Notes under the pieces: generated by a model
What the model saw: the letters and a program-made list of their open reading frames with translations, nothing else
Databases searched by the model: none
What the model was told of the DNA's origin: nothing
NCBI RefSeq assembly: GCF_005497185.1
Contig: NZ_RJTN01000007.1
Coordinates: 1 to 64,000, forward strand
Reading direction: 5' to 3'
Length of the DNA stretch: 64,000 bases
Source: Pectobacterium polonicum
GTDB lineage: Bacteria; Pseudomonadota; Gammaproteobacteria; Enterobacterales; Enterobacteriaceae
Shown here: positions 36,597 through 46,978 of the stretch, in pieces
How the letters are laid out: each line of letters begins with the position of its first letter
Position numbering within the stretch: position 1 is the stretch's first letter
Made by a program: the position numbers and the translations under genes

Positions 36597-36764
36597 TTAA
36601 GGACGCATTGACGGTTTCTTTTGTGGCGGCTGGTTCTCATTTTGCTGAGTCGTTGACGCGCCGGACTTGCTATCGGTTGGCATATAAAGCGGACCTTTCA
36701 GGCCGCAACCGAGTAAACTTACCACTGATAACACCAGAAGAAGTGGGCGAAACACGTTTTTCAT
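36597..36764 (-). CDS. lptM: LPS-assembly lipoprotein LptM
   Basis: Small outer-membrane lipoprotein (55 residues), formerly YifL. The sequence MKNVFRPLLLVLSVVSLLGCGLKGPLYMP has a lipobox LLGC with the acylated Cys at residue 20, and CGLKGPLYxP is the conserved LptM N-terminus that inserts into the LptDE translocon and assists LptD disulfide maturation in E. coli. ATG at 36764 is chosen by homology; six in-frame codons upstream are open. Divergent from cyaY. Confidence 0.93.
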   Translation of the reverse strand: MKNVFRPLLLVLSVVSLLGCGLKGPLYMPTDSKSGASTTQQNENQPPQKKPSMRP

Positions 36765-36841
36765 TACGTTAAGACCTGTCATTAATACTCGTATGCTCTC
36801 TATAATCGCAGGTGGATCATGAAAATCAATAGGAATCGAAA

Positions 36842-37162
36842 ATGAACGATAGCGAGTTCCACCAATTAGCCGACGAACTCATGCTTCAGTTGGAAGAAAC
36901 GCTGGATCGGTTTGAGGGTGACGCCGACATCGATTATGAAATCAACGGCGGCGTGATGACGCTGAGTTTTGAGAACGGCAGCAAAATCGTGATTAATCGG
37001 CAGGAGCCGCTGCACCAAATCTGGTTAGCGACCAAAGCGGGTGGCTACCACTTCACCCTTCAGGCAGAACGCTGGATATGCAATCGCAGCGGTGAAGACT
37101 TTCTCACATTGCTGTCATCCGCCTGCTCGACGCAGGCCGGGGAAACCGTTCACTTCGAGTAA
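36842..37162 (+). CDS. cyaY: Frataxin-like iron donor CyaY
   Basis: Bacterial frataxin, 106 residues, binding iron and modulating IscS-dependent iron-sulfur cluster assembly. The acidic first helix ([26 protein letters not shown]) and the [29 protein letters not shown] sheet with the conserved Trp are diagnostic, followed by GGYHF. Divergent from lptM as in E. coli; here an MFS gene and a repeat separate it from cyaA. Confidence 0.97.
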   Translation: MNDSEFHQLADELMLQLEETLDRFEGDADIDYEINGGVMTLSFENGSKIVINRQEPLHQIWLATKAGGYHFTLQAERWICNRSGEDFLTLLSSACSTQAGETVHFE

Positions 37163-37174
37163 ACATGCCATACC

Positions 37175-38347
37175 TCAGCGCCGTTCCAGAACGATCGGCA
37201 CCAGTATCAGCAACAACAGCATGCCAATACCGACCATATTCACCAGCGGCCAGCCGCTGGTTAGCGCCATCAGGCTACCAGCAGACAGCGACGCCAGTGC
37301 GTTGGGCAGGTAAATCAGCAGCGAGTTAATGCCCTGCAAGCGAGATTTATGCACGGAATGGGTAAACGCGTTCAGCATGAATGTTCCACCGTTGAACATA
37401 AACGCCCACCCGATGCCAAACAACATCAGCGCAAAAAGAAAGTGCCAGAACGTCAAACCACTCAGCGCGACCGCCACCCCCACCACGTTACAAGCCACGC
37501 CGATCGCCACGACCTGAACCGGCGTCAACCGTTTAGCTAGCAGTACTAATAGCAGTGCGGGCGCATACATAGCGACAAAATGCCATTGCAACACCGTCGC
37601 GCTGTGGCCAATGGAAAAGTGGTGCTGGTGCATCGCCAACGGCACCGAGTTCATTAATAGCGTCATCACCACAAATCCGACGGAACAACTTGCGGTTCCC
37701 AACACAAATGCCCGACTTTTCAGAATCGACGCCAGCGGTTCGCTACGCTGAGCGCTGGCTGTAATCATCGGCATCGGCGGCAGTTTAAGGCCAAGCAACA
37801 GCAGTGATGTCACAATGCAGATAAATGCGGCTGCAATAAAACTGCCGAGAAACGGGTACGATGCCCAGAGTTGAGAAGATTGGCTAGCGGCAAACGGACC
37901 GAGGAAGCCCCCCAAAATACCACCGCTGATCACCCATGATATCGCTCGGTTTTTCTGCTGATTATCGGTAAAAATTTCAGCAGCCGCGAAACGATAATAT
38001 TGGTTAAAGGCGCAGGACATTCCCAGAACAAACGTCGAAAACACAAAGAAGGGGAAGCTATGTAGCATAATCGCCAGCGCCGCCAACAGCGCCCCTGACA
38101 ACCCTAGCAGGGTGCCGATGATGAACGCATTGCGCCTGCCATATTTTGTCATCAATGAGGAAACGGCGTAGATCATCAGCGCTGCGCCGCATACCGTCGC
38201 GGTAATCGGCAGCGTGGTCAATAGAGGAACAGGCGTCATCGATACGCCAACCAGCGTAGAACACAACGTCATCAGGGAAATAATACTGCCAGTCAGCCCT
38301 TGTCCGAGCGCCAGCAGTATCAGATTTCGGCGTTGCAACGAATCCAT
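37175..38347 (-). CDS. MFS transporter (YcaD/TsgA-like group, substrate unknown)
   Basis: Inner-membrane protein of 390 residues with twelve hydrophobic segments of the major facilitator superfamily. Between helices 2 and 3 it has SSLMTKYGRRNAFIIGTLLGLSGALLA, a fair match to the MFS loop signature. The segment GMSCAFNQYYRFAAAEIF in helix 4 recalls a family annotated as MFS permeases with no assigned substrate. The ATG at 38347 has AGGA nine bases upstream; TTG one codon earlier is possible. It is inserted between cyaY and cyaA, neighbours in E. coli, and its promoter side adjoins the hairpin repeat at 38385. Exporter or importer cannot be distinguished. Confidence 0.8.
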   Translation of the reverse strand: MDSLQRRNLILLALGQGLTGSIISLMTLCSTLVGVSMTPVPLLTTLPITATVCGAALMIYAVSSLMTKYGRRNAFIIGTLLGLSGALLAALAIMLHSFPFFVFSTFVLGMSCAFNQYYRFAAAEIFTDNQQKNRAISWVISGGILGGFLGPFAASQSSQLWASYPFLGSFIAAAFICIVTSLLLLGLKLPPMPMITASAQRSEPLASILKSRAFVLGTASCSVGFVVMTLLMNSVPLAMHQHHFSIGHSATVLQWHFVAMYAPALLLVLLAKRLTPVQVVAIGVACNVVGVAVALSGLTFWHFLFALMLFGIGWAFMFNGGTFMLNAFTHSVHKSRLQGINSLLIYLPNALASLSAGSLMALTSGWPLVNMVGIGMLLLLILVPIVLERR

Positions 38348-38384
38348 CAATACATCCTTTTCTGAATACGCTGAAAGCCGAGTA

Positions 38385-38582
<198 letters not shown>

Positions 38583-38587
38583 AGTGG

Positions 38588-41146
38588 TTATAAAATCTGT
38601 AGCCGCTGCTTCATCGTCATCGCTTCATCATCCACCACCGGCGTAATGCACAGATGAGAAAGTGCACTGCTGCGGAACGGGATGACCTGCGTGCGGCCGT
38701 CGAGCTGTACGATTTGGTAGAATTGCGGCAGGTTAAAATTGATAAAGCTGGAACCGTAGGTAAAGCGATCGTGTGAAGACGAATAGAAGCGGCTGACATC
38801 ACGCACCAGCTCTTCTTTACTGCCTTCACAGTGGTGATACACCTCAACGCGGTTCGACTCATCCAGAATATAGATATTAAAGCCCTGATTTTCTGTCAGA
38901 TCTTCAAAGAAGAACTGGATGATCCCTTCGCTGGCGACACCATCAACCACCGGCGGTAAATGCACATGGTTGGTTTCAACCTGAACCGGCTGGCCTTGCA
39001 GCTTATTGTTAGAAATCGCGCCATAAAACTCGACCGCATTTTCCAGCTTCTGCACCGAGACACTCAGCCGCTCAAAGAACAGCCCCCAGGTTTGACCCGC
39101 GACTTTCACCGCTTTGAAACGCCCTGGCTCCTGCTGACGCGTACTGGTCAGGCGCAGCTCAATGCATTCGGACACCAACTGCTGCACGCGGGTACGAATC
39201 AGCCCGCGCAGGTGCTGGCTGTAGCAGAACACTTCCAGCGATTCCGGCAGCGCGGCATCCTGATGCATTTTGCCCAGAATGGTTTTTAGCGCTTCCAACA
39301 CCGCCTGCTCGCCGCTGAAATGCAGGGTACGGACTTCATTCCATGAGTTGCGATACAACAGATCGATGCTGCCAACCAGACACTGCTGCTGCTGGCCGAA
39401 GCTGAACACATCCAGATGACGGAAATCGAAATGCACGACCTGATTACGGAAAGCCGCGGTCGGATCGTGTTCCAGATTAACGATAATCGCCAAATGACGA
39501 ATTTCACACGGGCTGTACAGCGCTTTCGGCGTGGGTGCAGGCAGACGCAGCGGGAAATGACCAGCCACATCGTCCACCAGCGCTTGCAGGCGCGTGATGT
39601 CACATAGCTCGTTGCCTTTAATATACAGGCGCGTGCTCGGCGTCAGCAGGCCATTAAAATAGGCCCATGCCACCAGCTTGTTCAGATAGCGGTTATATTC
39701 CAGCGGCTGATGGCTGACGATCGCATCCATCGACGGTGCCTGATTATACAGATACCAGCCCGAACGATTCGCACGACCCGGCGGAACATAAATAAAGGTT
39801 AAATTCGGTTCTGACAAATCGGGCGAAATTTGTGGGTTCAGCAGAGTGACCTTGCCCGGCAACGCTTCAAACGCGGCGTACAGTTTACGGGTTAACACAC
39901 CGATATCCTGCGGGCTCGCGCTGACGCTCAGATTATTGCGGCGGGCGAAGCGGATCAGGTTGCGATAGGTCTGCATCATCGCATCCAACAGCTCGTTATG
40001 CGCTTCGCGTACCTGTTCGATTTTCCAGTTAGCGCGGTTGTCCAACATCGCCAGATGTTCATCACTCCAGCCCCACTCTTGTACCAGTTGGCTCAGGATC
40101 TGGCGACGCCAGCCAACGCAGGCTTTTTCTCTGGAGAGCTTTTCACACACTTTTAAGTAGAAACATCGACGTGCCAGATCGAGGCGAGTGGGATCGTTGA
40201 TCGCCGTCAGATAGTGCGTCACGCGATCCAACATCATGCAGTAAGGATCGAGGCCGAAAGAGACGATCTCACCATCATGCAGACGTTTTTTAATTTCAGT
40301 CGAAAGCAGACTGGTATCCGGGTATTCCCAGGAATAGGCTTCCAACAGCAGCGTTTTCAGCACGGCTTTATACGGGGAATCGATACTTTTATAGAGCTGC
40401 CAAAGGCTCGCACCAAAATACTCTTCCGCCGACAGCGTGCTTAGTCCGCCTAAATCCATCCACTCGTTCGGTGCCAGCGCCCCCTGCGAGTACAGCGACA
40501 GCACATAATCGTCGTAGTGGGATTCTTCTTCGACCGGCACCATATTCCACAGAATACGTTTACCCGCCATACGCACAGCGGTGCGGTAAAATTCGTCGAG
40601 TAGCAGGATGTGTTGCATGGTGCCGCAGTCTTCACCGCTCAGGCTACCGCTTTCATTATGGCGGAAACGGCTTTCATCCATCAGGAAGAAGCTGACCTCA
40701 GCGCCCTGCGCAGCGGCCCACTGCTCCAGCAGCGTACATTTTTTCTGTAGGAGTTGGCGCTCTTCGCTATCCAGCCAGGATTGGTGGCACACCCAGATAT
40801 CGAGATCGGAGCTACAGCTCTGCCCAATAGACGAGGTGCTTCCCATTGAATAGATGCCCGTGATCGGCAGTTCGCCCTGCGGATGAGAGCTGTCAAACTG
40901 ACCCCAACGCAACGCGATGCCATCAAGGTACTGTTGTTGCTTTTCATCGGGCGTGTGAGTGCAGATACCGTGAGGCACCTTGCCTTCAAGGTAGCCGGGC
41001 ATCAACGGGTGATGATGATGTAATAAAATGGGCAGAAGACTGTAAACCTGCTGAAAAGCGGGTTTCATTGCTCCCAGAGCACGGTCAACACGCAGTTGGT
41101 TGATCGCATCCAGTCTTTGCTTCAAAGTCTCGATGTAGAAGTACAA
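38588..41146 (-). CDS. cyaA: Adenylate cyclase, class I
   Basis: Cytoplasmic class I adenylate cyclase (852 residues, E. coli 848) producing cAMP, activated through the glucose PTS. The N-terminal catalytic half contains [23 protein letters not shown], the nucleotidyltransferase motif with GS...DxD; the C-terminal half is regulatory and ends differently from E. coli ([24 protein letters not shown]). The start codon is TTG, as in E. coli, where it keeps translation low. A CRP site lies 100 bases upstream, in keeping with negative autoregulation. Divergent from hemC. Confidence 0.98.
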   Translation of the reverse strand: MYFYIETLKQRLDAINQLRVDRALGAMKPAFQQVYSLLPILLHHHHPLMPGYLEGKVPHGICTHTPDEKQQQYLDGIALRWGQFDSSHPQGELPITGIYSMGSTSSIGQSCSSDLDIWVCHQSWLDSEERQLLQKKCTLLEQWAAAQGAEVSFFLMDESRFRHNESGSLSGEDCGTMQHILLLDEFYRTAVRMAGKRILWNMVPVEEESHYDDYVLSLYSQGALAPNEWMDLGGLSTLSAEEYFGASLWQLYKSIDSPYKAVLKTLLLEAYSWEYPDTSLLSTEIKKRLHDGEIVSFGLDPYCMMLDRVTHYLTAINDPTRLDLARRCFYLKVCEKLSREKACVGWRRQILSQLVQEWGWSDEHLAMLDNRANWKIEQVREAHNELLDAMMQTYRNLIRFARRNNLSVSASPQDIGVLTRKLYAAFEALPGKVTLLNPQISPDLSEPNLTFIYVPPGRANRSGWYLYNQAPSMDAIVSHQPLEYNRYLNKLVAWAYFNGLLTPSTRLYIKGNELCDITRLQALVDDVAGHFPLRLPAPTPKALYSPCEIRHLAIIVNLEHDPTAAFRNQVVHFDFRHLDVFSFGQQQQCLVGSIDLLYRNSWNEVRTLHFSGEQAVLEALKTILGKMHQDAALPESLEVFCYSQHLRGLIRTRVQQLVSECIELRLTSTRQQEPGRFKAVKVAGQTWGLFFERLSVSVQKLENAVEFYGAISNNKLQGQPVQVETNHVHLPPVVDGVASEGIIQFFFEDLTENQGFNIYILDESNRVEVYHHCEGSKEELVRDVSRFYSSSHDRFTYGSSFINFNLPQFYQIVQLDGRTQVIPFRSSALSHLCITPVVDDEAMTMKQRLQIL

Positions 41147-41245
41147 GACGCTTCGCCTGATTTATCCCAGTGCCTAGAAAAACCCCGTGTTCCAAACCCG
41201 CCAATGATAAAATTAGAAGAATGTTTGGCGAATTATTGCTGGAAA

Positions 41246-41261
41246 CGTGATCAATTTAACA
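41246..41261. promoter_or_regulatory. CRP site upstream of cyaA
   Basis: On the minus strand TGTTAAATTGATCACG, a CRP-like dyad (TGTGA-N6-TCACA with two mismatches), embedded in a stretch that resembles the E. coli cyaA P2 region (GGTGTTAAATTGATCACGTT). cAMP-CRP represses cyaA there. Confidence 0.75.
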
Positions 41262-41479
41262 CCTTGCTGATTGGGCGTAAAGAAAGTAAAGAAAGTTAGA
41301 CTTATCTATCTTGCTTTATTGCGAATTTCCCTACCCGACTGCATCAGCCCGGCTTCTTACTCGACTTGCGGCACCCGAATTTCAGACCGTTTTAAAAGGC
41401 GCGCCGCTAATGCCCACAACCTGACACCAACGCACCATCAGTGATACGATGGCGGAAAATGATAAAAACGGTATCAAGC

Positions 41480-42421
41480 ATGTTAGCCAATATTATTAGA
41501 ATTGCCACCCGACAAAGCCCGCTCGCCCTGTGGCAAGCACGATATGTTCAGCAGTGTCTGAACCACCTCTACCCGGATTTACATGTGGAGCTGGTGCCGA
41601 TGGTAACCCGCGGCGACATCATCCTCGATACGCCACTGGCAAAGGTCGGCGGTAAGGGATTGTTTGTTAAAGAACTGGAATTAGCGCTGATTGAAGGGCG
41701 CGCCGATATTGCCGTCCACTCCATGAAAGATGTCCCTGTCGAATTCCCAGATGGCCTTGGCCTGACTACCATTTGCGAACGCGATGACCCGCGCGACGCT
41801 TTTGTTTCCAATCATTACGACAGCCTCGAACAGTTACCGGAAGGCAGTTGTGTCGGCACCTCCAGCCTGCGCCGTCAGTGCCAGCTGCGCGCCCGACGCC
41901 CCGATCTGGTGATTCGTGATTTGCGCGGCAATGTCGGCACGCGTCTGTCAAAACTGGACAACGGCGAGTATGACGCCATTATTCTTGCCGTCGCGGGTCT
42001 GAAACGCCTCGGCCTTGAAGAACGCATCCGCAGTGCCTTAAGCCCGGAAGAGTCTCTGCCTGCCGTAGGACAAGGCGCTATCGGCATCGAATGCCGTTTG
42101 GATGACGACCGCATTCGCCAGCTCCTTGCCCCACTCAATCACCCCGATACCGCCGCACGCGTACTGGCTGAACGCGCGATGAATGTGCGCCTTGAAGGCG
42201 GCTGTCAGGTGCCGATTGGCAGCTACGCCGAACTGGAAGGCAATACGCTGTGGTTGCGTGCGCTGGTTGGTGCACCGGATGGCAGCCAGATGATTGTCGG
42301 TGAACGTAAAGGAAACGTCGTCGATGCTGAAAAAATCGGCATTGCCTTGGCTGAAGAGCTGTTAGCGAAAGGGGCCAGCGCCATCCTTCAAGCCGTTTAT
42401 CAAGGGTCACGTTCATCATGA
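41480..42421 (+). CDS. hemC: Porphobilinogen deaminase
   Basis: Hydroxymethylbilane synthase (313 residues) polymerising four porphobilinogens in tetrapyrrole synthesis; cytoplasmic. [42 protein letters not shown] and [15 protein letters not shown] (Cys carrying the dipyrromethane cofactor) are all present. The start is [11 protein letters not shown] at 41480, matching E. coli; 13 in-frame codons upstream are not conserved. The stop overlaps hemD by four bases. The 333-base interval to cyaA contains the divergent promoters. Confidence 0.98.
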   Translation: MLANIIRIATRQSPLALWQARYVQQCLNHLYPDLHVELVPMVTRGDIILDTPLAKVGGKGLFVKELELALIEGRADIAVHSMKDVPVEFPDGLGLTTICERDDPRDAFVSNHYDSLEQLPEGSCVGTSSLRRQCQLRARRPDLVIRDLRGNVGTRLSKLDNGEYDAIILAVAGLKRLGLEERIRSALSPEESLPAVGQGAIGIECRLDDDRIRQLLAPLNHPDTAARVLAERAMNVRLEGGCQVPIGSYAELEGNTLWLRALVGAPDGSQMIVGERKGNVVDAEKIGIALAEELLAKGASAILQAVYQGSRSS

Positions 42422-43158
42422 CAATTCTGGTTACCCGTCCGTCACCCGCTGGCGAACAACTGGTGACCCGTTTAAGAAAGCTCGGCTATCACGCCTGGCA
42501 CAGCCCGCTGATCGAGTTTTCGCCTGGACGAGAACTCGCTGGCCTACCCACACAATTACAAGCCCTACACGCCGACGATCTGGTGTTTGCACTCTCACAA
42601 CACGCGATTCATTACGCCGATCCCATGCTGGCACGCACGGGCATAAGCTGGCCTGCCCATCTCGCTTATTATGCCATTGGCCGAACCACGGCCTTGGCGC
42701 TGCATAAAATCAGCGCACACCCTGTTACCTATCCACCTGAACGTGAAACCAGCGAAACGCTCTTGCAACTCCCTGAGTTGCAAGATGTTGCAGGGAAACG
42801 CGCGCTCTTACTGCGCGGCAATGGCGGAAGGGAATTATTGGGCGAAACGTTAACTGAGCGGGGCGCACAGGTCACCTACTGTGAATGCTATCAGCGTAGA
42901 GATGTTCACTATGATGGCTTGGAACAAAGCCGCCACTGGCAGCAAATAGGCATCGACAAACTGGTGATTACCAGCGGAGAAATGCTACAACGGATCTATA
43001 CTTTAGTACCTGATTACTATCGGGCTTCCTGGTTACTTGGCTGCCAGTTGATCGTCGTCAGCGAACGACTGGCAGAACAGGCGCGTCAGCTCGGCTGGCA
43101 TGATATCCGGGTGGCCGATAACGCCGATAACGATGCGCTCGTGCGCGCACTACAATAA
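42418..43158 (+). CDS. hemD: Uroporphyrinogen-III synthase
   Basis: Cyclises hydroxymethylbilane with inversion of ring D to uroporphyrinogen III. 246 residues, E. coli length. The family has low conservation; [24 protein letters not shown] and [31 protein letters not shown] are recognisable, as is [10 protein letters not shown]. Translationally coupled to hemC through ATGA. Confidence 0.96.
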   Translation: MTILVTRPSPAGEQLVTRLRKLGYHAWHSPLIEFSPGRELAGLPTQLQALHADDLVFALSQHAIHYADPMLARTGISWPAHLAYYAIGRTTALALHKISAHPVTYPPERETSETLLQLPELQDVAGKRALLLRGNGGRELLGETLTERGAQVTYCECYQRRDVHYDGLEQSRHWQQIGIDKLVITSGEMLQRIYTLVPDYYRASWLLGCQLIVVSERLAEQARQLGWHDIRVADNADNDALVRALQ

Positions 43159-43181
43159 ACCTGATCATGGGATGTACCATT

Positions 43182-44306
43182 ATGACGGAACACAATACCC
43201 CCACAGCTCCATCCGACGAGGTTGCTGAACGGGTTGAACCCGCTCATCAGCAGCAAGATCCCGTACCACAGCCCAAGCGCAGTGGTGCCGTACTCGGGGC
43301 GATCGCCATCGTGATTGCGCTGGCAATAGGCGCTGGCTTGTATTATCACGGCCACCAGCAGGCACAGAGAGAAACGGCCTCGCTTCAACGTCTGGAATCA
43401 CAGCTGAACGCATTGCAACAGCAGCATAAGCAGGAACAGCAGCAGTGGCTGGACGCTCAACAGCAGCAAAGTAAAGCGCAAGACACCGCCACACAGCGTC
43501 TCGAGGCGCTAACGCGTCAATCAGACGAGCTACGCGATAAGCTGGCGGCGCTTTCCAGTCATGACACCAATACCTGGCTGATCGCTCAGGCAGATTTTCT
43601 GGTAAAACTGGCGGGACGTAAGCTGTGGAGCGACAAAGATGTCACCACCGCAGGCGCATTGTTGAAAAGCGCGGATGCCAGTCTGGCAGAAATGAACGAT
43701 CCTAGCCTGATAGACATTCGTCGCGCGTTGACCAACGATATCGGCGCGCTGGCTGGCGTGAGCCAGGTTGATTTTGATGGCATCATTCTGAAAGTGAACC
43801 AGCTCACCGACCAATTGGACAACTTGCAGCTCGCCGACAACAACACCGATGAAGCGCCGATGGACGCTAACAGCACGGAGCTGTCCGCGTCATTGAGCGA
43901 GTGGCGCCAGAATCTGAGCAAAAGCTGGCACAATTTCATGGCTGATTTCATCACCATTCGCCGCCGTGACAGCGCCGCAGAACCCCTGCTGGCACCGAAT
44001 CAGGATGTGTATCTGCGTGAGAATATCCGTTCACGCCTGTTGGTTGCCGCACAGGCCATTCCTCGTCACCAGAACGAAGTGTACAAACAGTCACTGGAAA
44101 CGGCCGCAACCTGGGTTCGTGCCTACTTCGATACCACCGACCCCACGACGCAGGCATTTTTGGATCAGCTCGATGCCTTAAGCCAGCAGTCGGTTTCACT
44201 GGATGTCCCAGCCGAGTTACAAAGTCAGGCGCTGTTGGAAAAATTGATGCAAACGCGCGTCCGTAACCTACTGGCTCAGGCGCCAGCCACACAGCAGGGA
44301 GAGTGA
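43182..44306 (+). CDS. hemX: HemX membrane protein
   Basis: Bitopic inner-membrane protein of 374 residues: a short cytoplasmic tail, one transmembrane helix (about 34-54, [22 protein letters not shown]), then a Gln-rich coiled coil (about 60-130) and a periplasmic alpha-helical domain. Often annotated as uroporphyrin-III C-methyltransferase, but no methyltransferase motif (SAM-binding GAGPGD) is present, so that label is doubtful. It lies between hemD and hemY in the usual operon. Confidence 0.93.
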   Translation: MTEHNTPTAPSDEVAERVEPAHQQQDPVPQPKRSGAVLGAIAIVIALAIGAGLYYHGHQQAQRETASLQRLESQLNALQQQHKQEQQQWLDAQQQQSKAQDTATQRLEALTRQSDELRDKLAALSSHDTNTWLIAQADFLVKLAGRKLWSDKDVTTAGALLKSADASLAEMNDPSLIDIRRALTNDIGALAGVSQVDFDGIILKVNQLTDQLDNLQLADNNTDEAPMDANSTELSASLSEWRQNLSKSWHNFMADFITIRRRDSAAEPLLAPNQDVYLRENIRSRLLVAAQAIPRHQNEVYKQSLETAATWVRAYFDTTDPTTQAFLDQLDALSQQSVSLDVPAELQSQALLEKLMQTRVRNLLAQAPATQQGE

Positions 44307-44308
44307 AC

Positions 44309-45502
44309 ATGCTGAAGGTCTTATTGCTGTTCCTGATCCTGATCGCTGGCGTTGTGATCGGCCCGATCGTCGCAGGTCACCAAGGCTACGTCCTGATTCA
44401 GACGGAGGACTATGACATTCAAACCAGCGTGACCGCTCTGGTTATCATGCTGGTGCTATTTTTCCTCGCCTTTCTGGCGGTAGAGTGGCTGCTGCGTCGG
44501 CTCTTTCGCACCGGCTCCCGCACACGCGGCTGGTTCCTCGGTCGCAAACGCAGCCGTGCCAGAAAACAAACCAAAGCCGCGCTGCTCAAGCTGGCCGAGG
44601 GGGATTATTTACAGGTAGAAAAGCTGCTAACTCGCAACGCAGACCATGCCGAGCAGCCCGTGGTTAACTACCTGCTGGCAGCCGAAGCTGCACAGCAGCG
44701 CGGTGACGAATTCCGCACCAAGCAATACCTGGAGCGTGCCGCCGAAGTGGCAGATACCGATCAGCTTCCGGTAGATATTACGCGCGTGCGTATTCAGCTA
44801 GCGCGTAATGAAGATCATGCTGCACGTCACGGCGTGGACAAATTGCTGGAAGTCGCCCCTCGTCACCCTGAAGTGTTGCGTTTAGCGGAACAGGCTTTCC
44901 TACGCACTCACGCCTATGGCGCACTGCTGGATATTCTGCCTGCGATGCGCAAGACCAATCTGTACCCTGAAGCGCGTTTGCTGGATCTGCAACAGCAGGC
45001 CTATATCGGCTTGATGAACCAGGCGATGGCGGATGGTGGCAGCGAAGGGCTGAAATCATGGTGGAATAATCAGAGCCGCAAAGTACGTCACGAGATCCCA
45101 CTTCAGATCGCGATGGCTGAGCATTTGATCGAGTGTGACGATCATGATACTGCCCAGAAGATCATTCTCGATGGGCTCAAACGTCAGTATGACGAACGTT
45201 TGATCCTGCTGATGCCTCGCCTCAAAGCGGGAAATCCAGAGCAGCTGGAAAAAATGCTACACCAGTACATCAAGCAGCAAGGTGCAACACCGCTGTTAAA
45301 CAGCACATTAGGCCAATTGCTGATGAAACACGGCGAATGGCAGCAGGCCAGCGATGCCTTCCGCACCGCACTAGAGTTACGCCCGGATGCTTATGATTAT
45401 GCCTGGCGTGCAGACGCACTCGATCGGTTGCGTCTGCCAGATGAAGCGGCACAAATGCGGCGTGAAGGGCTGTTACTCACGCTACAGCAGCCCGCTAACT
45501 AA
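44309..45502 (+). CDS. hemY: HemY, TPR-containing inner-membrane protein
   Basis: Membrane protein of 397 residues with two N-terminal transmembrane helices (about 1-20 and 40-60) and a long TPR-type helical part facing the cytoplasm (residues 95-390). GHQGYVLIQTEDYDIQTS lies in the loop between the helices. Linked to late haem synthesis by its operon; precise activity is not settled. It is unrelated to the protoporphyrinogen oxidase called HemY in Gram-positives. The ATG at 44309 is two bases after the hemX stop. Confidence 0.95.
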   Translation: MLKVLLLFLILIAGVVIGPIVAGHQGYVLIQTEDYDIQTSVTALVIMLVLFFLAFLAVEWLLRRLFRTGSRTRGWFLGRKRSRARKQTKAALLKLAEGDYLQVEKLLTRNADHAEQPVVNYLLAAEAAQQRGDEFRTKQYLERAAEVADTDQLPVDITRVRIQLARNEDHAARHGVDKLLEVAPRHPEVLRLAEQAFLRTHAYGALLDILPAMRKTNLYPEARLLDLQQQAYIGLMNQAMADGGSEGLKSWWNNQSRKVRHEIPLQIAMAEHLIECDDHDTAQKIILDGLKRQYDERLILLMPRLKAGNPEQLEKMLHQYIKQQGATPLLNSTLGQLLMKHGEWQQASDAFRTALELRPDAYDYAWRADALDRLRLPDEAAQMRREGLLLTLQQPAN

Positions 45503-45521
45503 TCACTCGGTTATCCCCTTC

Positions 45522-45556
45522 ATAAGGCTCCTTTCTGGAGCCTTATGACTTTTTAT
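45522..45556 (+). terminator. hemCDXY operon terminator
   Basis: Perfect 10-bp stem ATAAGGCTCC / GGAGCCTTAT with a TTTCT loop, 20 bases after hemY, followed by GACTTTTTAT. Good intrinsic terminator. Confidence 0.85.
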
Positions 45557-45598
45557 ATTTCTAGCATTGGCTATATGACCGAGCATTTTCACCAGACG

Positions 45599-45808
45599 AA
45601 AAAAAACGCTTACCGATAAACGGTAAGCGTTGAAAATATCAGGTCTGTCAGACAACAGTATGGTGCCTCACTCAACGTTATGTCCGGAAAGCCCGATGGA
45701 GATTTGCATCTTCATCTGGAGTTGGACGATAGGCACCTCAAATTGGCTCTGCGTCATTCCCAGGATTATGAAGCCGAAGCAAGCATAGAAGGTGGAATGA
45801 GCATCTAC
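45599..45808 (-). ncRNA. glmZ: GlmZ small RNA
   Basis: The minus strand reads GTAGATGCTCATTCCA at the 5' end, GGAATGACGCAGAGCC, GCCTATCGTCCA-type middle, AACGTTGAGTGAGGCACC and TTGTCTGACAGACCTG near the 3' end, then a hairpin (AACGCTTACCG / CGGTAAGCGTT) and eight U. All of these blocks match E. coli GlmZ, which lies in the same place beside hemY. GlmZ with Hfq pairs to the glmS leader to raise glucosamine-6-phosphate synthase; RapZ directs its cleavage by RNase E and GlmY counteracts this. The length of about 210 bases agrees with E. coli. A protein-like frame runs through it but is spurious. Confidence 0.95.
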
Positions 45809-45819
45809 CCGCTTATTTA

Positions 45820-45835
45820 AGCACAAATTATGCCA
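45820..45835 (-). promoter_or_regulatory. Sigma-54 promoter of glmZ
   Basis: Minus-strand TGGCATA-ATTT-GTGCT: perfect -24 element, correct spacing, GC at -12; transcription would start within a base or two of the GTAGATG 5' end of GlmZ. In many Enterobacterales glmZ and glmY are under sigma-54 and GlrR. Confidence 0.85.
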
Positions 45836-45969
45836 ACATGCATAATTTTATTGCTATCGATCCATAAATTCGTGATAACCAGCTAATAATAAATACTATT
45901 TTTATTTATTCACTGCGATAAAAGCAAAAACACCCTAGGGGGTAAAAACGAGATCGAACTCACAAAAAC

Positions 45970-45987
45970 TGTCTCCATTCAGAGACG
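45970..45987. promoter_or_regulatory. GlrR-type site 1 upstream of glmZ
   Basis: TGTCTCCATTCAGAGACG fits the GlrR palindrome TGTC-N10-GACA with one mismatch at the last base. Confidence 0.65.
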
Positions 45988-46017
45988 AATTTATCAAATA
46001 AAATATTAATCATTATT

Positions 46018-46030
46018 AATCAATAAATTA
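46018..46030. promoter_or_regulatory. Putative IHF site upstream of glmZ
   Basis: AATCAATAAATTA matches the IHF consensus WATCAA-N4-TTR. IHF bending between enhancer sites and a sigma-54 promoter is standard for such systems, but IHF sites in AT-rich DNA are easily found by chance. Confidence 0.45.
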
Positions 46031-46032
46031 AA

Positions 46033-46050
46033 TGTCTCTTTTTTGCGACA
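46033..46050. promoter_or_regulatory. GlrR-type site 2 upstream of glmZ
   Basis: TGTCTCTTTTTTGCGACA, a perfect TGTC-N10-GACA. Confidence 0.8.
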
Positions 46051-46065
46051 CCAGATCACCCCACG

Positions 46066-46083
46066 TGTCGTGTTTTTCCGACA
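46066..46083. promoter_or_regulatory. GlrR-type site 3 upstream of glmZ
   Basis: TGTCGTGTTTTTCCGACA, a perfect TGTC-N10-GACA ending seven bases before the gntR-family stop codon. Confidence 0.8.
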
Positions 46084-46089
46084 GTCCTG

Positions 46090-46740
46090 TCAAAGCTGCT
46101 GATTCAACATGCTTAACCGTGCTCGATAGCCATTACGAATATGCTGGCAGGCTGCCTCTTGTGCCGCCTCCTTATCACGCCGTACTAACGCTTCCACAAT
46201 CGCCTGATGTTCACGCCGCGCCTCTGCGGTACGCGCCATCGATTCATAAGTGGTTCCACGCAATAGCGACAGATGAATACGCAGGTTTTCCAGCATTTCG
46301 TTCAGATAGGGATTGTGGGTCGCTCGATAAATCTGCCGATGAAAAAGGCGGTTGTGATCGTGCAACTGCCGGCTGTCTGTGAGCGTTTTCTCCACTTCAA
46401 CCATATCCTGCAACAGCTCCAGCTCTTCCGTTGAAGCAGACGCCACGGCCAGTTCCATCGCCAATCTTTCCAACCCTTCACGCACGGCGAAAAGCTGACG
46501 CAGCCGCTCATAGCTGATCTGCGCAATCATTAACCCGCGCTGAGGACCCGGTTCCACCAATCCCAGCGCTTCAAGCCGGTGCAACGCCTCACGAATCGGC
46601 GTGCGGCTGAGCCCAAATTGCTGCGCCAACCGAGTTTCCTGTAAACGTTCACCAGGCAGTAGTTCGCCCTTCTCAATCGCGCTAATCAGTATCTCGAACG
46701 GCGACAACGCCAGCTCTTTGTCGTTAAGTATTAAGTTCAT
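46090..46740 (-). CDS. GntR-family regulator (FCD/FadR subfamily)
   Basis: Cytoplasmic transcriptional regulator of 216 residues. Winged helix-turn-helix at about 12-75 (ISAIEKGELLPGERLQETRLAQQFGLSRTPIREALHRLEALGLV), then an all-helical FCD ligand domain with the metal/ligand-binding His positions (DHNRLFHRQIYRATHNPYL and REHQAIVEAL). FCD proteins usually sense organic acids or amino-acid derivatives. It is divergent from the MmgE/PrpD operon and most likely controls it; GTATAC-type palindromes upstream of 47077 and of 50935 are plausible operators. Confidence 0.88.
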   Translation of the reverse strand: MNLILNDKELALSPFEILISAIEKGELLPGERLQETRLAQQFGLSRTPIREALHRLEALGLVEPGPQRGLMIAQISYERLRQLFAVREGLERLAMELAVASASTEELELLQDMVEVEKTLTDSRQLHDHNRLFHRQIYRATHNPYLNEMLENLRIHLSLLRGTTYESMARTAEARREHQAIVEALVRRDKEAAQEAACQHIRNGYRARLSMLNQQL

Positions 46741-46978
46741 AATCCCTTGATATGTGGTATGACGGTCAGTACGAGGCTACGTACAGATAGGTAAAATGCC
46801 TGGTCTTTATGGCAGCTCGCCAGTTCTCGCTGCGCCACGGATCGTCATGTATTGAGAAAAATTCAAGTTTGCCCGACGCCCTGCCTTTATCAAGCAGTCG
46901 TATCGCATATTTTGTGCTTAGCTTAGCGAAAAAGCGTCTTTGTCACTGAATGAGCGATTGAATATGCTTTCGTCACAC

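Noticed and set aside
45668-45811. Protein-like frame on the minus strand that looks like the C-terminal end of a GNAT acetyltransferase (FYACFGFIILG...), first taken for a pseudogene.
   Set aside because: The DNA aligns block by block with the small RNA GlmZ, has its sigma-54 promoter and terminator, and lies at the known glmZ position; the frame is coincidental.
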